Shown here: positions 1-6,337 of the stretch, in pieces | How the letters are laid out: each line of letters opens with the position of its first letter | Numbering within the stretch: the stretch's first letter is position 1 | Source: an uncultured Clostridia bacterium | GTDB taxonomy: Bacteria; Bacillota; Clostridia; Christensenellales; CAG-314 | Assembly: GCA_934294965.1 (NCBI GenBank) | Contig: CAKRAM010000047.1 | Span: forward strand, 1-9,234 | DNA length: 9,234 nucleotides | Reading direction: 5' to 3' | The notes under the pieces: generated by a model | Told to the model about the DNA's origin: nothing | The model's input: the letters and a program-made list of their open reading frames with translations, nothing else | Databases searched by the model: none | Position numbers and translations under genes: made by a program

Positions 1-116
<116 letters not shown>

Positions 117-122
117 AAGGGA

Positions 123-166
123 GTAGACGAAAGTCTACCATCCAAGTCGAGTGTACTTCGGTACAC
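123..166 (+). other. Two tetraloop hairpins just 3' of the 16S rRNA
   Basis: Two compact perfect hairpins follow the mature 16S end: GTAGAC-gaaa-GTCTAC at 123-138 (GNRA loop) and GTGTAC-ttcg-GTACAC at 151-166 (UUCG loop). Both loops are the very stable tetraloop types common in rRNA precursors. I infer that they belong to the 16S precursor trailer and may guide processing. The usual long stem that brackets the 16S cannot be tested because the 5' leader is outside the window. Confidence 0.7.
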
Positions 167-259
167 GGAGCAAGAGAGTGGAGCATAAACACGAAAAACA
201 AATGCGAACCCGAACTGTGGTTCAAAATTCTTACTATTCTCACAAGCATCAAAAAGTGT

Positions 260-286
260 AACACCTGCAAAGGTGTTATTTTTTTT
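260..286 (+). terminator. Intrinsic terminator 1 after 16S rRNA
   Basis: A perfect 7-bp stem AACACCT-gcaa-AGGTGTT is followed by one A and eight T residues. It lies about 145 bases after the 16S end, in the orientation that ends 16S transcription. Together with the second terminator just downstream, it means the 16S transcript is not expected to reach the 23S gene. Confidence 0.9.
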
Positions 287-290
287 GCCC

Positions 291-336
291 ACAACAAGAA
301 CCCGGCGCAAATCCCGCCGGGTTCTTGTTGTTTTTT
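291..336 (+). terminator. Intrinsic terminator 2 after 16S rRNA
   Basis: A perfect 17-bp stem (291-307 with 315-331, GC-rich core CCCGGCG/CGCCGGG) with a 7-base loop runs directly into a T tract ending at 336. This is a very strong rho-independent terminator in tandem with the one at 260-286. The T tract is only on the + side, so it acts on transcription leaving the 16S. Confidence 0.95.
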
Positions 337-390
337 ATACAGTTGCCTTGTGAACATCGGTTGCGTGTTGCGATACACTGTATATTTTTT

Positions 391-435
391 GCAAGGTCCC
401 ATTCCGGGGGATCCTTCGACTTCGCTCAGGATGAC
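391..435 (-). repeat. Palindromic dispersed repeat, copy 1 (minus orientation)
   Basis: On the minus strand this reads GTCATCCTGAGCGAAGTCGA followed by AGGATC, C-rich sequence and ACCTTGC. The arms ATCCT/AGGAT (428-432 with 411-415) pair around a 12-base middle. This is a familiar hairpin repeat seen across many bacterial genomes, often mistranslated into small proteins containing 'HPERSRR' or 'LSEVEGS'. It matches copy 2 at 559-613 in inverted orientation. The homology extends past the hairpin into ATCCCC, GGAA and ACCTTG blocks. Confidence 0.85.
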
Positions 436-558
436 CGGCAAGCCGGGTTTCACTGGTTCGTATGCCCGACCTGAAACATGTATACGATTGTGAAATTGCA
501 GCATTGTTTGCTTTGACGTTTTTATTGACTAACAATTGCTACAATCGGCTTCCAATAC

Positions 559-613
559 GTCATGTTGAGCGGAACGAAGTGCAGTCGAAACATCCCCGGG
601 AACGGACACCTTG
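559..613 (+). repeat. Palindromic dispersed repeat, copy 2 (plus orientation)
   Basis: The copy starts GTCATGTTGAGCGGAACGAA and continues to the arm AACATC, CCCGGGAA and ACACCTTGT. The arms ATGTT (562-566) and AACAT (589-593) pair around a 22-base middle, which is 10 bases longer than in copy 1. Both arms have changed together relative to copy 1 (ATCCT/AGGAT), so base pairing is kept although the sequence differs. The flanking ATCCCC-GGAA-ACCTTG block is also shared. Confidence 0.85.
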
Positions 614-898
614 TAGCCATGGGCAAGCGTTGCAACGCTACGTGCCGACGGAGTTACGCGAAAGTATTTATAATCGCTATTTTTAGGATGCTACAGATAG
701 TAATTGATGTAATTTCGGAATTGCCACATACTTTTTTTGCGGTGTTTTCAAACGAAATTCCTATTGCCTAGCCGTGCGGATTTTTTCCGTGCGGCTTGCC
801 TTTTGTTTTGGTATGGGAATACAATCGGCAACCTGCCGCATAAGTAAATATACGTGCAGTAAATTTTACGGTCATTTGTAGAAAATTCACCTAATGTG

Positions 899-927
899 TT
901 GACAAAAATTGCACATAGGACTATCAT
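899..927 (+). promoter_or_regulatory. Promoter of the 974-1870 gene
   Basis: A consensus -35 TTGACA (899-904), a 17-bp spacer and -10 TATCAT (922-927) predict a start near 934, about 40 bases before the ATG at 974. The promoter lies inside the longest open frame (from 896), which argues for the downstream ATG as the real start. Confidence 0.75.
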
Positions 928-973
928 AAAGCTATTGAATATAAAGGTGCAAAAGCACTTAGTAGGAGGAAAT

Positions 974-1870
974 ATGAGACTTACCAATGCAAATTTTGAT
1001 TATTGCAAGCGCGTAGGTATGTTGAAGGAAAATTTCACACGCGAACACGCTCTAACAGAACTCCGCGAAGACATGGCGGAAACCAAGGATATGGATCCTT
1101 CTTTCTTGGCGGAATTTGAAAAAGTTACCGTAAATTCGTCCAATGCCGGCACGTGGGTTGCCGTTATGTATAACTACGACAACGATGTAACTTACAAAAT
1201 TCAAGGAAAAACCCTTTCCAAAAACATAAGCGATTTTGGTAAGAGCGGCACTCCCGATGCGCTTCATGTAACCGAATACTACGGCGACGGCGAATTTAAG
1301 ACGCTTAACGACGTTGCTACGGAATGCAAATTCCCCGTTTGGAACGAAAACAACATTTTTAGTTTCGACGAAATGAAGGGAGCGCTTAAAACCATCATCG
1401 AAAACGACCTTCCCTCCGGTTGGAAATCTTACGAAGCTAACGATTGGACTGTTTCCGCTTACTTGGTGCCTATCTTCTCGATAGATATCACAGTAAACGG
1501 CAAGGAATACACAATCAACTACAACCTTCACAACGGTCACTGGAACTACGACTATCTTATCAACAAAGCCGTTCTTAAAAAGGCAAAGTCCGTCCCCAGA
1601 ACCGCAAAAGCCCTTTCTATCGTAGGTTTGATTCTTGCCGCGTTTTTTGCAGTTTTGGCTCTTGCCTCTCAAAAGGACGCCATCGTTTTGGCTCCTGTTG
1701 TCGCGCTTGTGTACAATATCGTTATGCTTATTGTATATAAGAAAAAGGACTACAAATATTGCAAAAACTATTTCTGCGACCATCCCGACGCAAAGCCTGC
1801 CAAACTGCTTATTCCCGTATTTGTCGGTCTCGGACTTGCAGTCGTTTCCTTCTTTTTCCTTTTCGCATAA
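974..1870 (+). CDS. Unrecognised protein with three C-terminal membrane helices
   Basis: The 298-residue product is not one I recognise. I chose the ATG at 974 because AGGAGG lies at 964-969, four bases upstream, and because the promoter at 899-927 falls inside the longer frame. Residues 1-205 are polar, with no signal peptide or visible catalytic motif. Three hydrophobic helices follow at about 212-231, 236-255 and 277-297, the last ending at the C-terminus. The stretch AYLVPIFSIDITVNGKEYTI (162-181) just before the helices loosely recalls the 'P-v-y-g-K-Y' beta segments that precede C-terminal helices in some zinc-ribbon membrane proteins, but no Cys4 ribbon is present here. The gene stands alone, with its own promoter and terminator. 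The role is unknown; residues 1-205 are probably cytosolic. Confidence 0.85.
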   Translation: MRLTNANFDYCKRVGMLKENFTREHALTELREDMAETKDMDPSFLAEFEKVTVNSSNAGTWVAVMYNYDNDVTYKIQGKTLSKNISDFGKSGTPDALHVTEYYGDGEFKTLNDVATECKFPVWNENNIFSFDEMKGALKTIIENDLPSGWKSYEANDWTVSAYLVPIFSIDITVNGKEYTINYNLHNGHWNYDYLINKAVLKKAKSVPRTAKALSIVGLILAAFFAVLALASQKDAIVLAPVVALVYNIVMLIVYKKKDYKYCKNYFCDHPDAKPAKLLIPVFVGLGLAVVSFFFLFA

Positions 1871-1900
1871 AAAGTACGGACTAATTGCAAAACAAATAAC

Positions 1901-1938
1901 AAAAACACATCAAGGCATTTGCTTTGATGTGTTTTTTT
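1901..1938 (+). terminator. Intrinsic terminator after the 974-1870 gene
   Basis: The stem AACACATCAAGGC pairs with GCTTTGATGTGTT (one G-U) around an ATTT loop and runs into seven T residues. It lies 30 bases after the stop codon at 1870 and closes this single-gene unit. Confidence 0.9.
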
Positions 1939-1940
1939 GT

Positions 1941-2270
1941 GTTCGTAGGTATTACATGTTTTATCGCCAACAATTTTTCCGTAAATTAACTTTGCCGTAT
2001 TAAACTCCCTGATAGTGCGTTCGGGAAAAGGCGGAAACGCCGCCTTTTCGGCAATTTTTGACGAACAACTGAATTCCAAGTTCAGTATAATTGCGTGTGG
2101 AAAGTAGTTTTCAAAAATGTGTTTTGTCTAAACTGTCGCGTTGCGGGGCGTTAAAAATGTTTTCGGCATTTTTCGCTTGTTGCTTTTAATTTGTCAATTG
2201 CGATGGTGTTGACGTTCGACATTTGTTTTAACTTAAATCTCTTTCATCAAGCCGTTGCTTTTAACGCTTG
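1941..2270. other. Gene-free region between convergent units
   Basis: About 330 bp without a credible gene separates the + strand membrane protein from the - strand permease. It holds a hairpin terminator for the permease operon (2026-2048, listed separately). At 2068-2086 an inverted repeat ACTGAA-7-TTCAGT is followed directly by TATAAT (2086-2091), but no + strand gene follows. At 2153-2173 there is a weak AT-rich hairpin AAAAATG-7-CATTTTT. I see no RNA gene. Confidence 0.55.
2026..2048 (-). terminator. Hairpin terminator, probable end of the ABC operon
   Basis: A perfect 9-bp stem AAAAGGCGG/CCGCCTTTT surrounds a 5-base loop. It is symmetric, so it could act in both directions, with T4 after the stem on either strand. 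It lies about 220 bases beyond the permease stop (2271). A closer weak hairpin at 2153-2173 is the alternative. Confidence 0.5.
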
Positions 2271-3053
2271 TTATTTTTCCTGCATTTGCGCGCGGAAAGC
2301 CACAAAGGAAAGCAAAATGGCGGCAACCAAAAATACGGCAACGGGGATTATCCCCAATGAGGCAACTCTGTCCCAAACGTAGGGCATTGTTGCTTCGCCA
2401 GTTTGGGTGTGCAACGCGCCGGTTATTATCCGTCCCCAATAAACCGAGGGGTAGAAGGGCAAAAACCTGCAAATCGTTTTCAATTTGCCCATAACATCCA
2501 AAGGCATCCAGCATCCGCCCAACATTCCCGCCGTGGTAATCAATGCCGAGGTAACTCCCGGGGCGGCTTTGTCGTTTAGCAGCGAGCCTATCAAAATTCC
2601 GCCGAACACGCATATGATTAAAATCGGCAATTGGCTTACAACAAGCAGTGCGGCTGCGCCTACTTGGAAGTAGTTTGTCGAAAATATCGCGCCGAAAATC
2701 GCGCCGAAAATTATGCAAATCACCGCTTGCAGTATTCCCAAAACGATTCCCGGAAAGGCATACCCCAAAACAAATTGGTAAGCTTTCATCGGGGAGGAAT
2801 ACAAGCGTTTCAGTAGTGACGTGCTGCGGTCCTTGGATACCTGCAACGATACGGAAAGCATCACGAACGTGAAGGAAAACATCATAATGCCCGGCACCAA
2901 CGATTTCAGCGCAAAAGTCGGCTGCTTTGCGTAAACGTTTATCACGGCAAACAATGCAAGCATCAAAATCGGAAATCCCAAACAAAATACGTAAACGACG
3001 GGATCTCGAAGCATTTCTTTTGTTATTCTTTTTGCAAAAACAAAACTTTTCAT
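2271..3053 (-). CDS. ABC-2 type transporter permease
   Basis: This 260-residue integral membrane protein is the channel half of an ABC exporter. Hydrophobic helices fall at about 17-40, 52-71, 98-123, 132-157, 166-186 and 232-253, the six-helix plan of ABC-2 permeases. Between helices 2 and 3, RSTSLLKRLYSSPMKAYQF (76-94) matches the family's conserved 'R-x-x-G/S-x-L-x-R-L-x-x-x-P' segment that contacts the ATPase. The start overlaps the ATPase stop by four bases (ATGA), and GGAGG (complement of 3061-3065) sits seven bases upstream inside the ATPase gene, implying translational coupling. With the ATPase it should form a 2+2 exporter. The substrate cannot be read from the sequence; a drug or toxic compound is plausible given the TetR regulator. 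Confidence 0.93.
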   Translation of the reverse strand: MKSFVFAKRITKEMLRDPVVYVFCLGFPILMLALFAVINVYAKQPTFALKSLVPGIMMFSFTFVMLSVSLQVSKDRSTSLLKRLYSSPMKAYQFVLGYAFPGIVLGILQAVICIIFGAIFGAIFSTNYFQVGAAALLVVSQLPILIICVFGGILIGSLLNDKAAPGVTSALITTAGMLGGCWMPLDVMGKLKTICRFLPFYPSVYWGRIITGALHTQTGEATMPYVWDRVASLGIIPVAVFLVAAILLSFVAFRAQMQEK

Positions 3054-3772
3054 TGCGCCGCCTCCACAATCGAAACAAACGCGTCCTCAAAGTTGTTGGC
3101 TCCCGTTTGTTTTATCAATTCTTCCGTTGTTCCCGTTGCAAGCAGTTTTCCGTCGGAAAGCACGGCAACCCTGTCGCACAATGCTTCTATTTCTTCAAGA
3201 TAGTGGCTTGTCAGCACAATAGTTATTTTGCCTTTAAGTCTTTCTATTATTTTCCACAGTTCGCGGCGAGCCAAAACGTCCAATCCCAAAGTCGGTTCGT
3301 CCAAAAACAGCACTTGCGGCTCGGATATCAGCGCAACCGCAACCGAAAGTCGGCGTTTCCACCCTCCGGAAAGTTTTCCTGCTCTGCGGTTGGCAACTTC
3401 GCCCAAGGAAAACGCATCCATCACGCTTTTGATGTGTTCGGGCGTGTTTTTGTCGTAAATTTGTGCAAAAAATTCCAAATTTTCCTCAACCGTAAGGTTG
3501 GGAGCAACCGAAGTTTCCTGCGGTGAAAAGTCAACGATTTTTTTGACCGCTTGCGGGTTTTTGCAAACGTCCGTGCCGCACACGGTTGCAGTGCCGTTTG
3601 TTGGCTTTGTTAGGCAGCACAAAATTTTTACGAGAGTGGTTTTCCCTGCGCCGTTTACGCCAAGTAAGCCGAACAGTTCTCCTTCGGCAATTTGTAGCGA
3701 AATTCCTTTCAGTGCTTTTGTTCCGCCTTTGTATTCTTTTGTCAGGTCGGTTATTACGATAGATTGGTTCAT
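3050..3772 (-). CDS. ABC transporter ATP-binding protein
   Basis: The 240-residue nucleotide-binding subunit has all the motifs: Walker A GVNGAGKTT (38-46), Q-loop Gln85, signature LSGGWKRR (134-141), Walker B VLFLDEP (154-160), D-loop GLDV (163-166) and switch His190. It therefore looks catalytically competent. The signature has Trp where Gln or Met is commoner (LSGGQ/M). The layout with Asp-Phe-Ser-Pro-Gln at the Q-loop is typical of ATPases paired with ABC-2 permeases, and the partner is the next gene. The start is ATG at 3772 with GGAGA (complement of 3778-3782) five bases upstream. It lies 30 bases after the TetR-family gene and overlaps the permease by four bases, so the three form one operon. 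Confidence 0.96.
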   Translation of the reverse strand: MNQSIVITDLTKEYKGGTKALKGISLQIAEGELFGLLGVNGAGKTTLVKILCCLTKPTNGTATVCGTDVCKNPQAVKKIVDFSPQETSVAPNLTVEENLEFFAQIYDKNTPEHIKSVMDAFSLGEVANRRAGKLSGGWKRRLSVAVALISEPQVLFLDEPTLGLDVLARRELWKIIERLKGKITIVLTSHYLEEIEALCDRVAVLSDGKLLATGTTEELIKQTGANNFEDAFVSIVEAAQ

Positions 3773-3802
3773 GGTTATCTCCGTGTCGTGCAGTGCCGCT
3801 GT

Positions 3803-4363
3803 TTATTGCTTATTTGCGTTTTTGCCGTGATATTGTTTAAGCGCTTCAAATTGATCTACGGCAAGTTTCATCACTTCGTCCCAATTCATATCGCTAAAAC
3901 CGAATGCCAATTGAGATGCCACTCCGTGCATAAACATCCAAGCTTCAAAGTAGAATCTGGTTGCGGTGTTCTTGTCGTATCCGCCCGCCTTCATAATTGC
4001 TTCCACCGTGTGTTCTACGTAGGCGCGGTCGGCTTCGGTGTTTGCGTATTTGTTGTCAAAGTAGACAAACTTAAACAAGTTGGGTTTTTCGTAGGCAAAG
4101 CGAACGTATCCGACAAATTGCGAAAGAAAAATCCCGTCGCGTTTTTCTTGTGCAAGATATTCTCCCAAAACGTTTTTGCATGCAACCAACAGTTCGGCGG
4201 AAAGTTCGTTCATTCCGCTGTACGCAAGGTATATTGGTTGCGTGCTGCATCCCAGTTTTTTTGCAAGGGCGCGTGCATTTAGCGATGCCGAGCCTTGCGT
4301 GGATAGCATATCCAGCGCCGCATCGAAAATTTGTTGTTTTGTGATTTGCTTTTTAGCAGGCAT
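3803..4363 (-). CDS. TetR-family transcriptional regulator
   Basis: This 186-residue protein has the TetR architecture. Residues 8-52 form the N-terminal DNA-binding domain, with the helix-turn-helix ASLNARALAKKLGCSTQPIY (26-45). The rest is an all-helical ligand and dimer domain that includes WMFMHGVASQLAFG (142-155), resembling the 'W-x-x-x-HG' motif of one TetR C-terminal subfamily. The start is ATG at 4363, chosen because GGAGGG (complement of 4368-4373) is four bases upstream; the open frame extends further to 4684 but through the promoter and operator. It is the first gene of the TetR-ATPase-permease operon. The palindrome at 4436-4463 over its predicted start site suggests autorepression relieved by a ligand, probably an exported compound. 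Confidence 0.93.
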   Translation of the reverse strand: MPAKKQITKQQIFDAALDMLSTQGSASLNARALAKKLGCSTQPIYLAYSGMNELSAELLVACKNVLGEYLAQEKRDGIFLSQFVGYVRFAYEKPNLFKFVYFDNKYANTEADRAYVEHTVEAIMKAGGYDKNTATRFYFEAWMFMHGVASQLAFGFSDMNWDEVMKLAVDQFEALKQYHGKNANKQ

Positions 4364-4435
4364 TTTGCCCTCCGTGGTAACGGTGTTGTTGTGACTGTAT
4401 TCAACGGACCATCGACTCAATTGAGAAAGTTCGCC

Positions 4436-4463
4436 AGGAACAATAACAAGCGTTATTATTCCT
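4436..4463. promoter_or_regulatory. Probable TetR operator
   Basis: An inverted repeat with half-sites AGGAACAATAAC (4436-4447) and GTTATTATTCCT (4452-4463) is separated by AAGC. The halves match at 11 of 12 positions. It sits directly downstream of the minus-strand -10 (4466-4471) and so covers the predicted start of the TetR operon. Position and symmetry fit an autorepressor site. A second, shorter perfect palindrome, CTCAATTGAG, lies at 4416-4425 in the leader. Confidence 0.75.
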
Positions 4464-4465
4464 GT

Positions 4466-4494
4466 ATTATAATATGCGGAGTGTATTCGGTCAA
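4466..4494 (-). promoter_or_regulatory. Promoter of the TetR-ABC operon
   Basis: On the minus strand, -35 TTGACC (4489-4494), a 17-bp spacer and a consensus -10 TATAAT (4466-4471) point toward the TetR-family gene. The predicted start near 4459 lies within the operator at 4436-4463. Confidence 0.8.
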
Positions 4495-4541
4495 GCGTTT
4501 GGTCAAAAATTATTGTCGGCAGGCGTTTAGAGCGCAATCGT

Positions 4542-4570
4542 TTGGCAAAAGCATAAAGCGGTGATATAAT
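4542..4570 (+). promoter_or_regulatory. Promoter of the short-chain dehydrogenase gene
   Basis: The -35 TTGGCA (4542-4547), a 17-bp spacer and -10 TATAAT (4565-4570) form a good promoter, with TG one base before the -10 (TGATATAAT) giving an extended -10. The start near 4577 leaves a leader of about 95 bases, with a weak GGCAA/TTGCC hairpin (4605-4627). It lies about 80 bp from the TetR operator, so repression by the TetR protein is not expected from spacing alone. Confidence 0.75.
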
Positions 4571-4671
4571 ACTTGCAAACAACCCCGTTGCGTGTGGATT
4601 TTCGGGCAAGGAATTGTTCGGATTGCCTGCGCCTGCGGTGGAGTAACAAACGACTACAAGGAAACACAAAT

Positions 4672-5445
4672 ATGAAAATTGCAATAGTTACGGGCGCAAC
4701 AAACGGAATGGGACGGGAGTTTGCAAAACTGCTTTCTCAAAAAGAAAATTTGGACGAAATTTGGGCAATCGGACGTAAAAGTCAACTGCTGGATACTCTT
4801 GCGGAGGAAATCACAACCAAGGTTAAAAAGTTTGCGGTGGATTTGACCGACGGCGGAGTGCAAGCCGTGGCGGATTGCCTCAATGCGGACGTGGATGTGG
4901 TATGGCTTGTCAATGCCGCGGGTTTTGGCAAATTCGGCAGATACGACGAAATTCCCGTCGAAGAAAGCACCAACATGATAAGGCTCAATTGCGAATGCCT
5001 GGTGGATCTCACCGAGCGCGTTTTACCCTATATGCACAAGGGAGCGCATGTTGCCCAGTTCAGCAGTGTTGCTGCGTTTCAACCCACGCCTTATCAAAAC
5101 GTGTATGCTGCGACCAAAGCGTTTGTGTACAGTTACGCACGCGCACTCAACGTGGAACTTAAACCTCGAGGAATTTCCTGCACGGCCATTTGTCCGTTTT
5201 GGACGGAAAGCGCGTTTTTCTCCCGTGCGGAGTTCACCGAAAAAAAGGTTATAATTAACAAATCGGTACTGTACAAGGCTGCCGACGTCGTAGCAACCGC
5301 CTACAAAGATATCGTCAAGGGCAAGGATTTGTCCATTCACGGCGGCAAGGCAAAAAATCAGGTGCGTTTGGTAAAACTTTGCCCGGTAAAATTCGTTATG
5401 AAAACTTGGGTGAAACAACAAAAGTTCGACGAACGTTATTCGTAA
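4672..5445 (+). CDS. Short-chain dehydrogenase/reductase (SDR) family protein
   Basis: The 257-residue cytosolic oxidoreductase is of the classical SDR type. It shows the nucleotide-binding TGATNGMG (7-14), NAAG (81-84), structural Asn106, catalytic Ser132 in the SSVAAF segment, and the Y-x-x-x-K pair Tyr145/Lys149. Arg35 after the second strand (IGRK) suggests NADPH preference. The C-terminal region ending in KTWVKQQKFDERYS resembles the 'DltE-like' subgroup of uncertain substrate. I chose ATG 4672 with AAGGA (4658-4662) upstream, because the frame start at 4573 lies almost on the predicted transcription start and lacks a ribosome binding site. It is divergent from the TetR operon and 79 bp upstream of the Mrr-like gene. 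All catalytic residues are present; the substrate is unknown. Confidence 0.93.
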   Translation: MKIAIVTGATNGMGREFAKLLSQKENLDEIWAIGRKSQLLDTLAEEITTKVKKFAVDLTDGGVQAVADCLNADVDVVWLVNAAGFGKFGRYDEIPVEESTNMIRLNCECLVDLTERVLPYMHKGAHVAQFSSVAAFQPTPYQNVYAATKAFVYSYARALNVELKPRGISCTAICPFWTESAFFSRAEFTEKKVIINKSVLYKAADVVATAYKDIVKGKDLSIHGGKAKNQVRLVKLCPVKFVMKTWVKQQKFDERYS

Positions 5446-5476
5446 TCACACCCAAGCGGCTGAGAGTTAATATGTC

Positions 5477-5505
5477 TTTACAAATTGCCCGTTTTGTGAT
5501 ATAAT
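5477..5505 (+). promoter_or_regulatory. Promoter of the Mrr-like membrane protein gene
   Basis: The -35 TTTACA (5477-5482), a 17-bp spacer and the extended -10 TGATATAAT (TATAAT at 5500-5505) predict a start near 5512. The leader is then only about 13 bases, just enough for GGAG (5515-5518) before the ATG at 5525. The gene thus need not be co-transcribed with the dehydrogenase upstream, although no terminator separates them. Confidence 0.75.
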
Positions 5506-5524
5506 CGGCGCAACGGAGTAAAAT

Positions 5525-6226
5525 ATGAGCAAAAAACAACAAAACTCAAATCAAAAACCGGTCAAAGCCGCCACATTCGGCATACTGCTGTTTGTAATGG
5601 GGCTGACTGCGGCGCTTGTATCTTTTTTGGTGCCGTCGGTTCGCAATGACGAAAATTGGTTCATCCCGCTTTTGTGCGTGGGCGGGTTTTTTCTCTTCGT
5701 GGGCATAATTCTCATCGCTGTGTGCGCGGACAAGTTCAAGCAAGTGGACGAACAATCCAAGCAGGAGGTTGTCGAGCCGATATTGACTATTGACGAAAGT
5801 TCCATCAGTTACCTTACCGAGGAGGAACAACTCAACCTGATTAACAACGGCGGCAAGGCACAAACAATCGAGCAAAAATTCGAGCAAATCTCCAAAATGG
5901 ACAGAACGCAGTTTGTGCTTTACTTGGCAAAACTGTTTAGCAGCAAAGGTTACGGCGTAAAACTCACTCCCGTTGCGGAAAACTACGGAGTGGATATGAT
6001 TGTGGAAAAATCCGGCGTGCGCTATTCGGTTTCCGTATTTTTGGTCGGCAGGGTACTTTCCGAAAAGGAATTGTACTCGGTTGTGGTCGGTCAAAGACAC
6101 TACAATTTGCCCAATGCAATGGCTGTCACAAATTCCTATTTCGACAGAACCGCCGTCGACTACGCAAAAACGCAGCGTATGACTTTGGTGGATCGCAACG
6201 TTTTGGCGGAAAACTTTATGAAGTAG
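5525..6226 (+). CDS. Membrane-anchored Mrr-like restriction-endonuclease-fold protein, active site degenerate
   Basis: The 233-residue protein has two N-terminal membrane helices (about 15-37 and 45-67) and an acidic linker. A C-terminal domain from about 125 to 232 matches the Mrr-type endonuclease fold in order: D-x-x-QFVLYLAKLFSSKGYGV, GVD (155-157), a strand EKSGVRYSVSVFL, then AVTNSYFDRTAVDYAK and LVDRNVLAE. In the active family the strand after GxD carries Q-x-K (as in VQCKR). Here those positions are Ser170 and Phe172, so the metal-binding/catalytic pair is lost while Asp157 remains. I infer a non-cleaving DNA- or nucleotide-binding or scaffold role at the membrane. The start has GGAG six bases upstream. 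It sits between a dehydrogenase and the convergent feoAB operon, with no restriction-modification partner in view. Confidence 0.8.
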   Translation: MSKKQQNSNQKPVKAATFGILLFVMGLTAALVSFLVPSVRNDENWFIPLLCVGGFFLFVGIILIAVCADKFKQVDEQSKQEVVEPILTIDESSISYLTEEEQLNLINNGGKAQTIEQKFEQISKMDRTQFVLYLAKLFSSKGYGVKLTPVAENYGVDMIVEKSGVRYSVSVFLVGRVLSEKELYSVVVGQRHYNLPNAMAVTNSYFDRTAVDYAKTQRMTLVDRNVLAENFMK

Positions 6227-6240
6227 CCGCCACGTGGCGG
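6227..6240. repeat. 14-bp perfect palindrome abutting a stop codon
   Basis: CCGCCACGTGGCGG is perfectly self-complementary and begins on the base after the TAG stop (6224-6226). As RNA it could form only a short stem with a minimal loop, so it is more likely a protein site or a stem in a longer fold. It lies 50 bases before the terminator at 6289-6326. Confidence 0.6.
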
Positions 6241-6288
6241 TCGTGGGTATAACGCTGCCGCATCGACTTTTATAACGTAATAATTTTC

Positions 6289-6326
6289 AAGTCCGTCGCT
6301 AGGCAAAAATAGCGACGGACTTTTCG
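6289..6326 (+). terminator. Intrinsic terminator after the Mrr-like gene
   Basis: A perfect 13-bp stem AAGTCCGTCGCTA/TAGCGACGGACTT with an 8-base loop (6302-6309) is followed by TTCGTTT, giving a short interrupted T tract. It closes the + strand unit. On the minus strand it lies about 105 bases beyond the feoB stop and could also stop feoAB readthrough, but the T tract there is poor. Confidence 0.8.
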
Positions 6327-6337
6327 TTTCCATATAA

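Larger units (their letters stand above)
337..898. other. Gene-free stretch of about 560 bp holding palindromic repeats
   Basis: I see no credible gene on either strand. The open frames here are short, overlap each other and read through the palindromic repeats (listed separately), which generate stereotyped spurious peptides. Other structure: an 8-bp inverted repeat TATACAGT (336-343) with ACTGTATA (377-384) followed by six T, which could be a weak third terminator. At 770-796 an 11-bp stem AGCCGTGCGGA/TCCGTGCGGCT, including two G-U pairs, is followed by a broken T-rich run. No tRNA or 5S rRNA is recognisable. Confidence 0.6.

Noticed and set aside
117..259. A possible tRNA gene in the 16S trailer, as in many spacers
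   Set aside because: I found no cloverleaf with a GTTCRANNC-type T-loop. The hairpins have GAAA and TTCG loops and are too short.
462..771. Plus-strand open frames over repeat copy 2
   Set aside because: These are the translated palindromic repeat (VERNEVQSKHP/LSGTKCSRN type), with no ribosome binding site and no conserved protein pattern.
1052..1783. Long 243-codon minus-strand frame opposite the membrane protein gene
   Set aside because: It is a shadow of the + strand gene, which has a promoter, AGGAGG and terminator. The minus frame has no ribosome binding site and an unnatural composition.
5455..5470. GGCTGAGAG resembling part of a TPP riboswitch
   Set aside because: None of the other conserved TPP segments is present and the stretch lies upstream of the promoter at 5477-5505.
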